Part shown: positions 8,318 to 15,614 of the stretch, piece by piece | Layout of the letters: each line of letters starts with the position of its first letter | Position numbering within the stretch: the stretch's first letter is position 1 | Origin: RGIG9060 sp036307825 | GTDB lineage: Bacteria; Spirochaetota; Spirochaetia; Treponematales; Treponemataceae | Assembly: GCA_036307825.1 (NCBI GenBank) | Contig: JAXJWW010000105.1 | Span: 1-37,819, forward strand | Reading direction: 5' to 3' | DNA length: 37,819 nt | Translations under genes and position numbers: made by a program | Notes under the pieces: generated by a model | The model's input: the letters and a program-made list of their open reading frames with translations, nothing else | Database searches by the model: none | Told to the model about the DNA's origin: nothing

Positions 8318-10498
8318 TTAAACCTTAGGGTTCTTAAGATATTTAACTGCGATAACACTAAGGTCATCTTCCAATTCTTTTGAAGTAAATTCAAGAAGTT
8401 CTGAATGCAAGAATTTAGCCATTTTATCAGCAGGATATGCCATATTTTCGTGGATAGATTTTTGAACTCTATCCTTACCAAATGGTTCACCACGCAAAGA
8501 TTCTGAATCAATAAGACCGTCAGTACAAGCAACGATAATATCGCCTGGGTTAAGTTTAACTTTCTTAACCTTAACAACCTTAGAAACATCTTTAACAAAT
8601 CCTAAAACACGACCATCACCTTGAATTTCGATAACGTTGTTGTAAGCCTGGTTGTACATAAACAAAGCAGGAACACCACAGTTAATGTAGTACATTGTAT
8701 TTTCTTTGAAGTCAACAAGAGCAAAAAGACCAGCCAAGAAAGTTCCTTTAGGAAGATTCATACGGATAAAGTAGTTAACTTTCTGAACAAGCTCTTTAAA
8801 ATCCTTTGTTTCACCCAAGAAAGTACGGATAAGAGATTTCAAGATAACCATAGACATACTAGCATTAATACCTTTACCACTAACGTCTCCGATTACCATA
8901 ATGTATCTATCTTCTGTAAGACGAATAAAGTCTACAAATTCACCACCAAGGTTGTGGGCAGAAACTGATATATATCCAACATCTACTTTAGGATTGTGGA
9001 TAACGTCAATATTTTCCTGAATAGACTGAATAATTTGTCCAGACATCTGAAGCTCACGAATAACTGTACCAACAACAGATTCGTTTGCAATATTCTTCAT
9101 GTAGTAACCAATAACAAAGAAGTATGAATACAAGTTCTGGAATGTTTCAAAGTCGTAATCAGAGTAAGCACCACCATTGCGTTTTGATCCTAAGAACAAT
9201 ACACCAAAAATATGACGACCTTCTCTAAGAAGAATCATTGCTTCACTCTTAGTTTTTTCAAACATTGACATCAATTCATTGTAAACACCTTGATAAACAT
9301 GGTCTGATTCAACATGAGATTTGAAAACTACAGAACGGTTTGCATTTAACAAAAGATCAAATGCATTTGTATCAAGAGGAAATTCAATACTCATTCCTGT
9401 TGAACTATATACTGTAGAAAGATATCTTTCTTTCAACTCAATCATAATTTCTAATGATGAAGTATCCAATGTTTCTTGTAAAATATTTACTACGTTTTCT
9501 GTAACAACATCTGAAGATTCTTCAAAGTCAATATTTGCAAGTTTTTCTTCCAATCGACGAGAATATTTACTATCGTAATTTTTGTTTCTTCCCTTGATGA
9601 ATTTTGCAAAATTATATCCAACTAAAAGAATTACCCAAACACCCAACAAGTAAAGAATTACATAATTTACAGGTCGTTCTGCTTTTAGAGGTAACAATAC
9701 AGCAAATAACAAACCTGCTAAAATTGCTTCAAATAAGAAAGTATAGAAAAATCTACCTAATGAAACTAAAGTAGTTTTTACATCAAAAGATTCACCTAAA
9801 GTTACTGACTTATAAAGCATCAAAATCATCAATACAAGTCCTGCTGTAAACAATGTGTCGTACATTACAAAACTATCAAATGTTTTTGAAACCCAATAAA
9901 GAACCCCGAAAGAAGCCCAAACAATTAAAACACTTAATAGAGTAAAAAATGTTTGTTGTTTATAAACAACATTTGCACCAACAATCATTTTTACAAGCAA
10001 GGTTAAAGCACCGATAAAAGGTAATAATACGATAAATACTGCGTAGAAAACATCCATCCAAGTTAGAGGAGGCATACCTACGATTGTAATAGGAAGATTA
10101 AGAGCTTTTCCTTGAATAACCATTCCTGCACTTCTAGTAATACCAAATGACCCTAATTTGAAGAAAAGAATATATACACCAAGCCCTATAAAAACAATTT
10201 GAAATAATAATGTTAGAAAGTTTGTTTTATATTTAGGATACATCAAACAATACAAAGCAAAGTTTACAGAAAGTAACACTCCCATAAGTAATGTCAAAGT
10301 TCCCAAAACAGAAACTATCTTTACATTATTAAAGAACGAAACAGTGATAGAAATAGCATTAAACAAAGCAATTACACTTGTATACAAAGTTATGTTGATT
10401 AAAGGCTTAATTCTTCCATCATCTGTTTTAACATCAACCTTCATTGTAAACCAAATGAGGAAAACTGCAAACAAAATATTTAATAAAACAAAAATCAT
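8318..10498 (-). CDS. Membrane-anchored SpoIIE-family PP2C serine phosphatase
   Basis: A 726-residue protein. Residues 1 to about 310 form roughly eight to ten hydrophobic helices (e.g. MIFVLLNILFAVFLIWFTMK and PVNYVILYLLGVWVILLVGY). Residues about 320-490 look GAF-like (LEIMIELKERYLSTVYSSTG, AMILLREGRHIFGVLFLGSK), and about 500-720 are a SpoIIE PP2C domain with IGDVSGKGINASMSMV, ACTDGL and LEDDLSVIAVKYL. The normally invariant first metal-site motif GGDFYD reads LGGEFVDF, a conservative Asp-to-Glu change. It probably dephosphorylates the downstream STAS protein in response to a membrane or GAF signal. It follows the first phosphatase by 3 bp and precedes the STAS gene by 9 bp. Confidence 0.92.
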   Translation of the reverse strand: MIFVLLNILFAVFLIWFTMKVDVKTDDGRIKPLINITLYTSVIALFNAISITVSFFNNVKIVSVLGTLTLLMGVLLSVNFALYCLMYPKYKTNFLTLLFQIVFIGLGVYILFFKLGSFGITRSAGMVIQGKALNLPITIVGMPPLTWMDVFYAVFIVLLPFIGALTLLVKMIVGANVVYKQQTFFTLLSVLIVWASFGVLYWVSKTFDSFVMYDTLFTAGLVLMILMLYKSVTLGESFDVKTTLVSLGRFFYTFLFEAILAGLLFAVLLPLKAERPVNYVILYLLGVWVILLVGYNFAKFIKGRNKNYDSKYSRRLEEKLANIDFEESSDVVTENVVNILQETLDTSSLEIMIELKERYLSTVYSSTGMSIEFPLDTNAFDLLLNANRSVVFKSHVESDHVYQGVYNELMSMFEKTKSEAMILLREGRHIFGVLFLGSKRNGGAYSDYDFETFQNLYSYFFVIGYYMKNIANESVVGTVIRELQMSGQIIQSIQENIDVIHNPKVDVGYISVSAHNLGGEFVDFIRLTEDRYIMVIGDVSGKGINASMSMVILKSLIRTFLGETKDFKELVQKVNYFIRMNLPKGTFLAGLFALVDFKENTMYYINCGVPALFMYNQAYNNVIEIQGDGRVLGFVKDVSKVVKVKKVKLNPGDIIVACTDGLIDSESLRGEPFGKDRVQKSIHENMAYPADKMAKFLHSELLEFTSKELEDDLSVIAVKYLKNPKV

Positions 10499-10501
10499 CT
10501 T

Positions 10502-11884
10502 TTACCTCTCAATCTTTGCAACAAGCATTGTTACGTCGTCACGAAGTTTTTTATCACCATTGTAAGTAAGAACAAGATTAGCAATATCATCAACAAATTG
10601 ATGTGCAGATTTTGTTGCACTATTCATAAGAGTATCTGCATACAATTGTGTATTTCCAAGTTCTTCTCCACTTTCATCCATAACTTCAGAAACACCGTCA
10701 GAAGCCATAAGGATAACATCACCTTTATGAAGTGGATGTTCTGCAACTACCAACTCATCAAGTTCGATAATACCAACAACTGAACAGTTAGAAGTTAACT
10801 CTTTGATTTTATATCCATCACCTTGATTAGAAATAACAACAGGGTCTGACATTGAAGCATTGATATAACGAATACACATTTTTTGAGTATCAATAATACC
10901 GATAAATACAACAGTATATTTATCTTGCAAGTGCATTCCCTTGATAGCACGGTCGATAGCAGTAATTGTAGTTGCCAAATCTTCTGGATTCTGCATGATT
11001 TTTACTGTGTTCATAACCAAACCCATAACCAAAGCAGCAGCAAGACCTTTACCAGAAACGTCACCAAGCATTACAAGTGTTTTGTGTTCATCAATAGGAA
11101 GAACTGTATAATAGTCTCCAGATACGTTAACAAGAGGACGGAAATAAGCTGCAAAATCCATACCAGGAACATCAGGCATTTTATGAGGCAAGAATGAAAC
11201 CTGAGTTTCAGCAAGCAAAGCCCATTCTTTTGAAAGTTCAGCAATTTCACTCAAATTTGCAATAGTTTTTCGTCTTTGCTCAAAACGGGCAAATTCATTT
11301 TCAAGCCATTTATAAATAATTGGGTCAAAAAGTTTTGTATAACGACAGAAAATATATAAATGCTTTTTACCATGTACTAAGAAAAATCCACGAGCATCTT
11401 TCATTGAAGAAACAATACCAAATTTACCATCAATAAAGAAAATTCCATCGTCCCAACGTTCTGAATAATTTAACTCAAGAGTATGAGTTGTTTCATCTGA
11501 ACAAGTAATATGGTCAGGACTGTTATAAATTACATAGTTATTTTCTCTATCAATATATAAAACGGAACAGTCGCCCTTATCTTCAAGTTCTGTGTGAATT
11601 GCATCAATCAAATCATCAACTGTATAACTAAAACGCAATTTATTAATAAAAGATGTAAGAAGCGCTGTCTCTTTCGTTGTCATAGCTTTATCTTTTACTT
11701 TTGCAACCAAGGAATTTGTAACCTGCGCCCCGGCAATTTGCATAATAAGAAAAACAATAATACCTATAACGAGGGATGACAAAAATGAACCTTCAGGTAG
11801 TAACAATAAGGAAAGAAGAACAAATAGTATTCCCGTAATTATGTTAACGCCGAATACTACAAAACGTCTTTGAGCTTTATACAT
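10502..11884 (-). CDS. SpoIIE-family PP2C serine phosphatase with two-helix membrane anchor
   Basis: A 460-residue protein. Two N-terminal membrane helices (FVVFGVNIITGILFVLLSLL and SSLVIGIIVFLIMQIAGAQV) are followed by a GAF-like sensory region (about 75-205) and a SpoIIE/RsbU-type PP2C domain (about 225-460). The domain has SGDYYTVLPIDEHKTLVMLG, GDVSGKGLAAALVMGLVM, MASDGVSEVMD and the terminal LRDDVTMLVAKI. The first metal-site Asp (SGDYY) is kept here, unlike in the neighbouring paralogue. It is the first gene of the operon: a 5' leader with a hairpin and a TATAAT lie directly upstream. The likely substrate is the phosphorylated STAS protein of the same operon. Two phosphatases with different sensor regions suggest two inputs to one switch; that is inference. 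Confidence 0.92.
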   Translation of the reverse strand: MYKAQRRFVVFGVNIITGILFVLLSLLLLPEGSFLSSLVIGIIVFLIMQIAGAQVTNSLVAKVKDKAMTTKETALLTSFINKLRFSYTVDDLIDAIHTELEDKGDCSVLYIDRENNYVIYNSPDHITCSDETTHTLELNYSERWDDGIFFIDGKFGIVSSMKDARGFFLVHGKKHLYIFCRYTKLFDPIIYKWLENEFARFEQRRKTIANLSEIAELSKEWALLAETQVSFLPHKMPDVPGMDFAAYFRPLVNVSGDYYTVLPIDEHKTLVMLGDVSGKGLAAALVMGLVMNTVKIMQNPEDLATTITAIDRAIKGMHLQDKYTVVFIGIIDTQKMCIRYINASMSDPVVISNQGDGYKIKELTSNCSVVGIIELDELVVAEHPLHKGDVILMASDGVSEVMDESGEELGNTQLYADTLMNSATKSAHQFVDDIANLVLTYNGDKKLRDDVTMLVAKIER

Positions 11885-11910
11885 AAACAGTCCTCTAAAA
11901 AAAGTAGATG

Positions 11911-11944
11911 TATGTCAAAAGGATGACATATCTAGTTTATTATA
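11911..11944 (-). promoter_or_regulatory. -10 box and 5' hairpin/dyad of the PP2C-STAS operon
   Basis: On the minus strand TATAAT lies at 11944-11939 and is followed at once by TATGTCA (11911-11917 in plus reading) paired with TGACATA (11924-11930) over 6 nt. No good -35 is visible at 17 bp. The dyad would sit at the very 5' end of the transcript, as an RNA-stabilising hairpin or as an operator covering the start site. Confidence 0.45.
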
Positions 11945-12019
11945 ACATAGCTTTTTAAAAATAGGTAGAAAAATTTGTCAAAAAAGTTAAAAAAGTTCAA
12001 AAATCCTGTGTTTTTAAAG

Positions 12020-12055
12020 CAAAAAAAAGGGATAAATTTTTGAAATTCATCCCTT
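12020..12055 (-). terminator. Rho-independent terminator after dnaJ
   Basis: On the minus strand, AAGGGAT (12055-12049) pairs with ATCCCTT (12033-12027); after one mismatch five more A-T pairs extend the stem. Eight consecutive U follow (12028-12021). It lies 9 bp beyond the dnaJ stop and separates the chaperone block from the PP2C operon. Confidence 0.88.
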
Positions 12056-12064
12056 GCTTATAAA

Positions 12065-13189
12065 TTATTTTCCAATTTCAGATAATTTTATCAATTTTGG
12101 TGAAGTAGAAGCTCCTTCTAGTTTTTCTAATTCTTCATAAAGATTTTTCTCTTTTTGAGAAAGTCTTGAAGGAGTTTGAATAATAACTTTTATATACAAA
12201 TCTCCTTTTTTGTTAGAATTTATAACAGGAACACCTTCATCTTTTAAGCGAAGCAATTTTCCATTTTGTATTCCTGCAGGAATTTTTACCTTAATTTTTC
12301 TACCATCAAGAGTAGTTACGAACAAATCTGTTCCAAGAGCAGCCTGTGGAACAGTTACAGGAATTGCACAATATAAATCTTGACCACTTCGTTCAAAACT
12401 TTCGTGTGGTTTAACATGAATAAATACGAATAAATCGCCTGGAGCACCACCATTTCTACCAACATTACCTTGTCGAGGGATTGCGATTCGTTTTCCATCG
12501 TCAACACCGGCTGGAATTGTAACGAGAATTTTTTTCTTTTTAGATTTTACACCAGTTCCAGAACAATCATTACAAGGATTATCAATTACAGAACCTGCAC
12601 CATGACAAGCAGGACAAGGTTGTGCCACAGAGAAAAATCCAGCACTTCTACGAACTTGCCCCGTACCCTGACAAGTTGGACAAGTCTTTCTTGAAGCACC
12701 ATTGGCACCACCTGTTCCATTACAAGAAGTACAAGATTCATCATGGTTAAAAGAAATTTCAGTTTTTGTTCCAAAAACAGCTTCTTGAAAAGAAATTTCT
12801 AAATCGTAGCGTAAATTTGCGCCTTGACCAGGTTCATTAGCTCTTGAACCACGACGACCACCGCCACCAAATATATTTTCAAAAACGCTACCAAAATCAC
12901 CAAAAATATCATCAAAATCTCGGAAGTTACCGGCGTTAAAACCACCGCCACCACCGCCCATTCCGTCAAGACCTGCAAATCCATATTGGTCATAAATTTG
13001 GCGTTTTTCATCATCAGAAAGAACTTCGTAGGCTTCAGTTGCTTCCTTAAATTTTTCTTCAGCTTCTTTATTTCCCGGATTTTTATCAGGATGATATTGG
13101 ATAGCTAATTTTCTGTAACCTTTCTTAATTTCATCTTTAGTTGCACTTTTTTGTACACCTAAAACCTCATAATAATCTCGTTTTGCCAT
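12065..13189 (-). CDS. dnaJ: Chaperone protein DnaJ
   Basis: Full-length type I DnaJ, 374 residues. The J domain (1-70) carries H33-P-D35, which stimulates DnaK ATPase activity. A Gly/Phe-rich linker (about 75-105) follows, then four zinc-finger CxxCxGxG motifs (CTSCNGTG, CPTCQGTG, CPACHGAG, CNDCSGTG) that bind two zinc ions, and the C-terminal substrate-binding domains. It is the co-chaperone of the neighbouring DnaK. A 150-bp gap with a hairpin separates it from dnaK, and its own candidate promoter is visible (TTGTAT, 18 bp, TATATT on the minus strand), so it may be transcribed both with dnaK and alone. The ribosome binding site AGAAGG is discussed separately because it can pair with upstream CCTT. 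Confidence 0.97.
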   Translation of the reverse strand: MAKRDYYEVLGVQKSATKDEIKKGYRKLAIQYHPDKNPGNKEAEEKFKEATEAYEVLSDDEKRQIYDQYGFAGLDGMGGGGGGFNAGNFRDFDDIFGDFGSVFENIFGGGGRRGSRANEPGQGANLRYDLEISFQEAVFGTKTEISFNHDESCTSCNGTGGANGASRKTCPTCQGTGQVRRSAGFFSVAQPCPACHGAGSVIDNPCNDCSGTGVKSKKKKILVTIPAGVDDGKRIAIPRQGNVGRNGGAPGDLFVFIHVKPHESFERSGQDLYCAIPVTVPQAALGTDLFVTTLDGRKIKVKIPAGIQNGKLLRLKDEGVPVINSNKKGDLYIKVIIQTPSRLSQKEKNLYEELEKLEGASTSPKLIKLSEIGK

Positions 13190-13198
13190 TTATAAAAA

Positions 13199-13214
13199 CC
13201 TTCTAATAATAAGG
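13199..13214 (-). promoter_or_regulatory. Weak hairpin covering the dnaJ Shine-Dalgarno
   Basis: On the minus strand CCTT (13214-13211) can pair with AAGG (13202-13199), the core of the dnaJ ribosome binding site, over an 8-nt AU-rich loop, with scattered A-U pairs beyond. A weak hairpin on the ribosome site of a heat-shock gene is the layout of an RNA thermometer, but four core pairs is little and could be chance. Confidence 0.25.
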
Positions 13215-13265
13215 ATTATTTTTAATATATCATAAAAAAAGCATAAAATACAAGCAATAAAAGCA

Positions 13266-13317
13266 AAGCCACAGTAAATCAGTACAGGTTTTAATTTCCT
13301 ATCTGACACTGTGGCTT
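13266..13317 (-). terminator. Long hairpin after dnaK, terminator or processing site
   Basis: AAGCCACAGT (13266-13275) is the exact complement of ACTGTGGCTT (13308-13317); CAG/CTG and AGG/CCT inside the 32-nt loop can extend the stem. On the minus strand it is followed by a loosely T-rich stretch rather than a clean U run, so it may only partly terminate and let some transcription continue into dnaJ. Confidence 0.6.
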
Positions 13318-13339
13318 AAAAATCTAATTTGAAATCAAA

Positions 13340-15259
13340 TTATTTATCATCATCAACTACTTCGTAGTCAACATCGTCAGCAGTACCCTTTGATGGTCCT
13401 GCTGAAGCGCCTGCATCAGCTCCACCCATATCTGGTCCTGCTTGACCATTTGCAGCTTGTTGTTTGTAAACTTCTTCTGCAATTTTGTATGAAGCTTGTT
13501 TTAATTCTTCAGTTTTTGCTTTGATTTCTTCTGTATTGTCTGATTCCAAAGCCTTTTTAAGAGCAGCAACTGCATCTTCAATTTGTTGTTTATCAGCAGC
13601 AGAAACTTTATCACCTAAATCTTTAAGTGTTTTTTCTGTTGCATAAACCATTGAGTCAGCTTCGTTACGAACATCTACTCTTTCTCTTTCTTTTTTATCA
13701 GCAGCAGCATTTGCTTCAGCTTCTTTAACCATTCGGTCAATTTCACTTTCACTTAAACCACTTGAAGATTCAATTCTTACACTTTGTTCTTTTCCAGTTC
13801 CCAAGTCTTTTGCAGAAACGTGAACAATACCGTTTGCATCAATATCGAATGTAACTTCAATTTGAGGAACTCCACGAGGTGCAGCTGGAATACCAACTAA
13901 GTCGAATCTACCTAAAGTTCTGTTTTGAGCAGCCATTTCTCGTTCACCTTGAAGAACGTGAATTGATACAGCTGTTTGTCCGTCTGCAGCAGTTGAGAAA
14001 ATTTGACTTTTCTTTGTAGGAATTGTTGTGTTTCTTGGAATAAGTTTTGTGAAAACTGCACCCATTGTTTCAATTCCCAAAGAAAGAGGAGTAACATCAA
14101 GAAGAAGAACATCTTTAACATCACCACCAAGGATACCACCTTGAATTGCAGCACCGATTGCAACTGCTTCGTCTGGGTTTACACCTTTTGAACCGTCTTT
14201 TCCAAAAACTTCTTTTACAACTTGAAGAACTTTTGGCATACGAGTTGATCCACCAACAAGCAATACTTCGTCAATTTGGTCTGGAGTAACACCAGCGTCA
14301 GCAAGAGCTTTGCGACATGGTTCTTTTGTTTTTTCAAAAAGGTCGTCACACATTTGTTCAAATTTTGCTCTTGTTAAAGATTTTTGAAGGTGTTTTGGCC
14401 CTGTTGCATCAGCTGTAATAAATGGAAGATTGATTTCTGTTGAAGATTGTGCAGAAAGTTCAATCTTTGCTTTTTCAGCAGCTTCTCTTAAGCGTTGTAA
14501 AGCCATTCTGTCTTGTGATAAATCAATTCCTGTATCAGCTTTAAATTCATCAATCAACCAGTTGATAATTCGGCGGTCAAAGTCATCTCCACCAAGGTGA
14601 GTATCACCGTTTGTTGATTTTACTTCAAATACACCATCCCCAAGTTCAAGAATAGAAATATCGAATGTACCACCACCAAGGTCGTAAACAGCAATCATTT
14701 TTTCTGATTTTTGGTCTTTGTTAAAACCGTAAGCAAGAGATGCTGCTGTTGGTTCGTTGATAATTCGTTTTACATCCAAACCTGCAATTTTACCAGCATC
14801 TTTTGTTGCTTGGCGTTGTGCGTCATTGAAATATGCAGGAACTGTGATAACAGCTTCTGTAACTTCTTCTCCAAGATAATCTTCTGCTGTTTTCTTCATT
14901 TTTTGAAGAATGAAAGCACTAATTTCTTGTGTAGAATATTTTTTTCCGTCTACATCGATTCTTAAATCATCGTTTCCGTAAGGTTCTACATGATATGGAA
15001 CAAGTTTTGCTTCTCCAGTAAGTTCGTTGTATCTATGTCCGATAAAACGCTTAATTGAGTAAATTGTATTTTCTGGATTTGTTACCATTTGGTTTTTAGC
15101 TGGTTGCCCAACAATTCTTTCGCCTTTTGCTGTAAAAGCTACGATAGAAGGAGTTGTTCTTCCTCCTTCAGAGTTTTGAATAACAACAGGTTCTCCACCT
15201 TCCATAACTGCAACACATGAGTTTGTTGTTCCTAAGTCAATACCAATAATCTTTCCCAT
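13340..15259 (-). CDS. dnaK: Molecular chaperone DnaK (Hsp70)
   Basis: This full-length Hsp70 has 639 residues. The nucleotide-binding domain opens with the phosphate loop IGIDLGTTNSCVAV and includes VPAYFNDAQRQATKDAG, YDLGGGTFDISI and LVGGSTRMPKV. The substrate-binding domain follows (DVTPLSLGIETMGAVFTKLI onward, about residue 385) and then the helical lid. The tail has a Gly/Ala-rich linker and ends DDVDYEVVDDDK. It folds proteins in the ATP cycle driven by DnaJ and GrpE, both encoded alongside. AGGAGA lies 4 nt before the ATG. No CIRCE element (TTAGCACTC-N9-GAGTGCTAA) is visible, so HrcA control is not indicated; instead the 355-bp leader contains two tandem structured units. Confidence 0.98.
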   Translation of the reverse strand: MGKIIGIDLGTTNSCVAVMEGGEPVVIQNSEGGRTTPSIVAFTAKGERIVGQPAKNQMVTNPENTIYSIKRFIGHRYNELTGEAKLVPYHVEPYGNDDLRIDVDGKKYSTQEISAFILQKMKKTAEDYLGEEVTEAVITVPAYFNDAQRQATKDAGKIAGLDVKRIINEPTAASLAYGFNKDQKSEKMIAVYDLGGGTFDISILELGDGVFEVKSTNGDTHLGGDDFDRRIINWLIDEFKADTGIDLSQDRMALQRLREAAEKAKIELSAQSSTEINLPFITADATGPKHLQKSLTRAKFEQMCDDLFEKTKEPCRKALADAGVTPDQIDEVLLVGGSTRMPKVLQVVKEVFGKDGSKGVNPDEAVAIGAAIQGGILGGDVKDVLLLDVTPLSLGIETMGAVFTKLIPRNTTIPTKKSQIFSTAADGQTAVSIHVLQGEREMAAQNRTLGRFDLVGIPAAPRGVPQIEVTFDIDANGIVHVSAKDLGTGKEQSVRIESSSGLSESEIDRMVKEAEANAAADKKERERVDVRNEADSMVYATEKTLKDLGDKVSAADKQQIEDAVAALKKALESDNTEEIKAKTEELKQASYKIAEEVYKQQAANGQAGPDMGGADAGASAGPSKGTADDVDYEVVDDDK

Positions 15260-15263
15260 AATA

Positions 15264-15419
15264 TCTCCTATTGTAAATTTATGAAGAAAACTTCAGTTTT
15301 CGAATAAATTTGCAAGTTGCTGTTTCGAACATTGAGAGAAACAGCAGTAAATATACAAGTTTGCTATGCAAACTTGAAATGAAATGTGAAGCACTACTTG
15401 TGCGTAACATTTCATTAAA
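15264..15419 (-). repeat. Tandem structured leader element, unit 1 (dnaK-proximal)
   Basis: In minus-strand order the unit has four hairpins. P0: AATGAAATGT/ACATTTCATT arms at 15407-15416 and 15378-15387, enclosing GCAC/GTGC. P1: CAAGTTTGC-ATA-GCAAACTTG (15376-15356). P2: TGCTGTTTC/GAAACAGCA (15346-15338 and 15326-15318). P3: AAATTTAT/ATAAATTT (15311-15304 and 15282-15275) with inner GAAAACT/AGTTTTC. It ends at the dnaK Shine-Dalgarno. P2 and P3 differ in sequence from unit 2 but keep full pairing, which indicates a selected secondary structure. Could be a cis-acting RNA or a repeat family inserted in leaders. Confidence 0.7.
15293..15415 (-). CDS. Candidate 40-residue leader peptide in unit 1
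   Basis: AGGAGA, 4 nt, then ATG at 15415, exactly the spacing used by dnaK itself, opens a 40-codon frame ending TGA at 15293-15295. The peptide begins MKCYAQVVLHISFQVCIANL and is rich in cysteine and aromatic residues. It overlaps hairpins P0 to P3, so ribosomes translating it would open them; this is the geometry of a translation-coupled leader. No homologue is recognised and it may be a by-product of the repeat. The in-frame tail resembles the untranslated stretch before the macroglobulin gene (NLYIYC), because the DNA repeat is shared. Confidence 0.3.
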   Translation of the reverse strand: MKCYAQVVLHISFQVCIANLYIYCCFSQCSKQQLANLFEN

Positions 15420-15576
15420 TCTCCTATTAAAAATTTGTGAGGAATTTTCAAATTCCGAACAAATCTTTTAAGATGTCGTTTCGTAATGCAATGAGAAACG
15501 ACAGTATATCTACAAGTTTGCTATGCAAACTTGAAATGAAATGTGAAGCACTATTTGTGCGTAACATTTCATTATT
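15420..15576 (-). repeat. Tandem structured leader element, unit 2 (grpE-proximal)
   Basis: Second unit, offset 156-157 bp from unit 1 (TCTCCT at 15264, 15420 and 15577 on the plus strand). The P0-P1 part (15513-15573) matches unit 1 at 60 of 61 positions. P2 is TGTCGTTTC/GAAACGACA (15503-15495 and 15482-15474). P3 has ATTTGT/ACAAAT outside and GGAATTT/AAATTCC inside. Relative to unit 1, three pairs in P2 and four in P3 have changed on both sides and still pair. A further lone palindrome, AGTTTGC-TAT-GCAAACT at 15590-15606, sits just upstream, next to the grpE stop. Confidence 0.7.
15510..15572 (-). CDS. Candidate 20-residue leader peptide in unit 2
   Basis: The same arrangement as in unit 1: AGGAGA, 4 nt, ATG at 15572. 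The frame begins MKCYAQIVLHISFQVCIANL and stops at TAG (15510-15512) after 20 codons, because TAT of unit 1 is TAG here. The only other change is Val to Ile at residue 7. It is short, unrecognised, and could be non-functional, but the conserved ribosome binding site is notable. Confidence 0.25.
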   Translation of the reverse strand: MKCYAQIVLHISFQVCIANL

Positions 15577-15614
15577 TCTCCTAATTAAAAGTTTGCTATG
15601 CAAACTATAAATTT

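Noticed and set aside
8305..8598. Overlapping minus-strand frame at the end of the PP2C gene
   Set aside because: It is an out-of-frame shadow of the PP2C C-terminal domain.
15356..15606. Recently inserted transposable element (MITE) with target duplication
   Set aside because: The units lie in tandem with spaced ribosome binding sites and compensating stem changes; no terminal inverted repeats or clear target duplication delimit them. It remains the main alternative to a regulatory RNA.
15260..15614. CIRCE/HrcA operator before dnaK
   Set aside because: No TTAGCACTC-N9-GAGTGCTAA or close match is present in this gap or upstream of grpE.
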